Source: Bacteroidales bacterium (GTDB lineage Bacteria > Bacteroidota > Bacteroidia > Bacteroidales > VadinHA17). Taken from it: a stretch of 7,305 nt of DNA. The translations under genes were made by a program, and so were the position numbers. The stretch spans positions 237,108-244,412 of the forward strand of contig CP070687.1 in the NCBI GenBank assembly GCA_020353115.1, read 5' to 3'. A model generated the notes under the pieces. The model did no database searches and was not told the origin of the DNA. It was given only the letters and a program-made list of their open reading frames with translations. Of the stretch, positions 6,389 through 7,305 are shown in pieces. How positions within the stretch are numbered: the first letter of the stretch is position 1; each line of letters begins with the position of its first letter.

Positions 6389-7305
6389 TTATTTGAAGTA
6401 ATCGTTTACCGGTCCGTATGCGTGAAAGAATCCCGTTAACAGGACCTTGTTCACATCCTGTTCACTGAAGGAGACTCCATCTTTAACAAGTTGTTTTCCA
6501 ATTTCTTTTGAACGCGAACCATATTCCATGGCAAGCCTGGCTCCAAGATTGTCCATGGCCGACATTGCAGTAAAGATCTCTTCCAGTTTCCGGTCTTTCT
6601 CCGGATCACGGATCAAATCCTTCCATGGCAGCATTCCGGCAGGCAGTGGCCCGAGAACAGGATCCAGTTCCGTCTTGATTTCCTCCAGAGACAGATAGGT
6701 TTTCTCTTCCGGTTCAAAAATACCGGTAATCCTTCCGTTTTCATACTGCAGGAACCCGTCTTTCTGAGTCCCGTCGGGATTTTGTCCCCCTATTGCTCCC
6801 TGATGGTTCAGACTATCCAACCTGGGACTGTGCAACTTTTCAGACGGAAAATGAGGATCCATTACCTTCATGATCATTTGGACAACATCCACACCAACAT
6901 AATCAATCAGCTGGAAAATCCCCATAGGACGGACAAGAAACTTCCGGCTAACCGTGTTTACTATGTAGACGGCTCTGGCAAAGGAATATTCGATGGTGAG
7001 TTTTTCTGCAAGTTCGATTCCGTAGAGGGCATCCCTCATAAAGTGTCCGTTCCCGATAAATCCCGCCATATCTTTCGAAGGTACTTTTACCTTACCCAGT
7101 TTTGAAACAAGGCGATCAGCAAACGCCGCCAGTTCAGGCCTGGTATTTCCGGACAGGATCACCTCAACCAGTTTCTGTACGGCCGGAGGGTTATAGAAAT
7201 GAAAACCCAGAATACGGCCATCAAGTCCAGCCATCTGATCCAGCTCATGGATAGGTACAGACGATGTGTTCGTCAAAAACCATGGTTCATAAGGGTTATT
7301 TTCAT
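6389..7305 (-). CDS. 3-Hydroxyacyl-CoA dehydrogenase family protein (5' partial)
   Basis: The reading frame runs to the right edge of the window, so the N-terminal part with the NAD-binding glycine motif is missing. The 304 visible residues, counted from codon 7301-7303, include the catalytic set of the family. These are the Ser pair in TNTSS (11-15), His35 in GFHFYNP, Glu47 in KLVEVI and Asn85 in GFIGN. The family oxidises (S)-3-hydroxyacyl-CoA to 3-oxoacyl-CoA with NAD+, or the reverse, in the cytoplasm. The C-terminal dimerisation domain includes RPMGIFQLIDYVGVD. Even this fragment is longer than a complete ordinary 3-hydroxybutyryl-CoA dehydrogenase (~280 residues): about 130 extra residues follow the usual end and finish in DVNKVLLTGFFHAYGP. 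This suggests a second copy or extension of the C-terminal domain. The TTG at 7276 is not a start, since the frame continues upstream with NPYEPWFLTNTSS. C4 specificity is inferred from the neighbours. Confidence 0.9.
   Translation of the reverse strand, partial: ENNPYEPWFLTNTSSVPIHELDQMAGLDGRILGFHFYNPPAVQKLVEVILSGNTRPELAAFADRLVSKLGKVKVPSKDMAGFIGNGHFMRDALYGIELAEKLTIEYSFARAVYIVNTVSRKFLVRPMGIFQLIDYVGVDVVQMIMKVMDPHFPSEKLHSPRLDSLNHQGAIGGQNPDGTQKDGFLQYENGRITGIFEPEEKTYLSLEEIKTELDPVLGPLPAGMLPWKDLIRDPEKDRKLEEIFTAMSAMDNLGARLAMEYGSRSKEIGKQLVKDGVSFSEQDVNKVLLTGFFHAYGPVNDYFK

Noticed and set aside
6389..7276. TTG at 7276 as the start of the 3-hydroxyacyl-CoA dehydrogenase.
   Set aside because: The frame continues to the window edge, and the residues before it (NPYEPWFL) run straight into the conserved TNTSS motif.

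Overview
The window holds five protein genes and little else. It looks like bacterial chromosome of moderate GC content, probably from a member of the Bacteroidota. I infer that from the overall character of the proteins and from the absence of clear Shine-Dalgarno sequences before the complete genes. This placement is not proven.

Layout: a truncated hotdog-fold thioesterase lies on the + strand at the left edge (1-369). It converges on a block of four genes on the - strand. In transcription order (right to left) these are: a 3-hydroxyacyl-CoA dehydrogenase that enters from the right edge (6389-7305), an acyl-CoA dehydrogenase (5200-6342), a fused adenosylcobalamin-dependent isobutyryl-CoA mutase, IcmF (1609-4986), and a butyrate-kinase-family protein (465-1562). 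The gaps are 46 bp, 213 bp and 46 bp. The first and last pairs therefore look co-transcribed, while the 213-bp gap before icmF could hold a promoter or operator. The convergent gap at 370-464 is the natural end of both transcripts.

Function: the four - strand genes fit short-chain acyl-CoA metabolism around C4. IcmF interconverts isobutyryl-CoA and butyryl-CoA. The acyl-CoA dehydrogenase and the 3-hydroxyacyl-CoA dehydrogenase supply two oxidative steps of butyryl-CoA beta-oxidation, or their reverse. A butyrate kinase would normally link butyryl phosphate to butyrate and ATP. Crotonase, thiolase, electron-transfer flavoprotein and phosphotransbutyrylase are not in the window.

The most unusual point is the butyrate-kinase-like gene. 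It is a full-length intact ORF with a recognisable family fold, but four motifs that normally hold nucleotide and phosphate are altered together, including the conserved arginine. It is probably not a normal butyrate kinase and may be a pseudokinase, a regulatory or partner subunit, or an enzyme with a changed reaction. No RNA genes, CRISPR arrays, insertion sequences or other mobile elements were seen.
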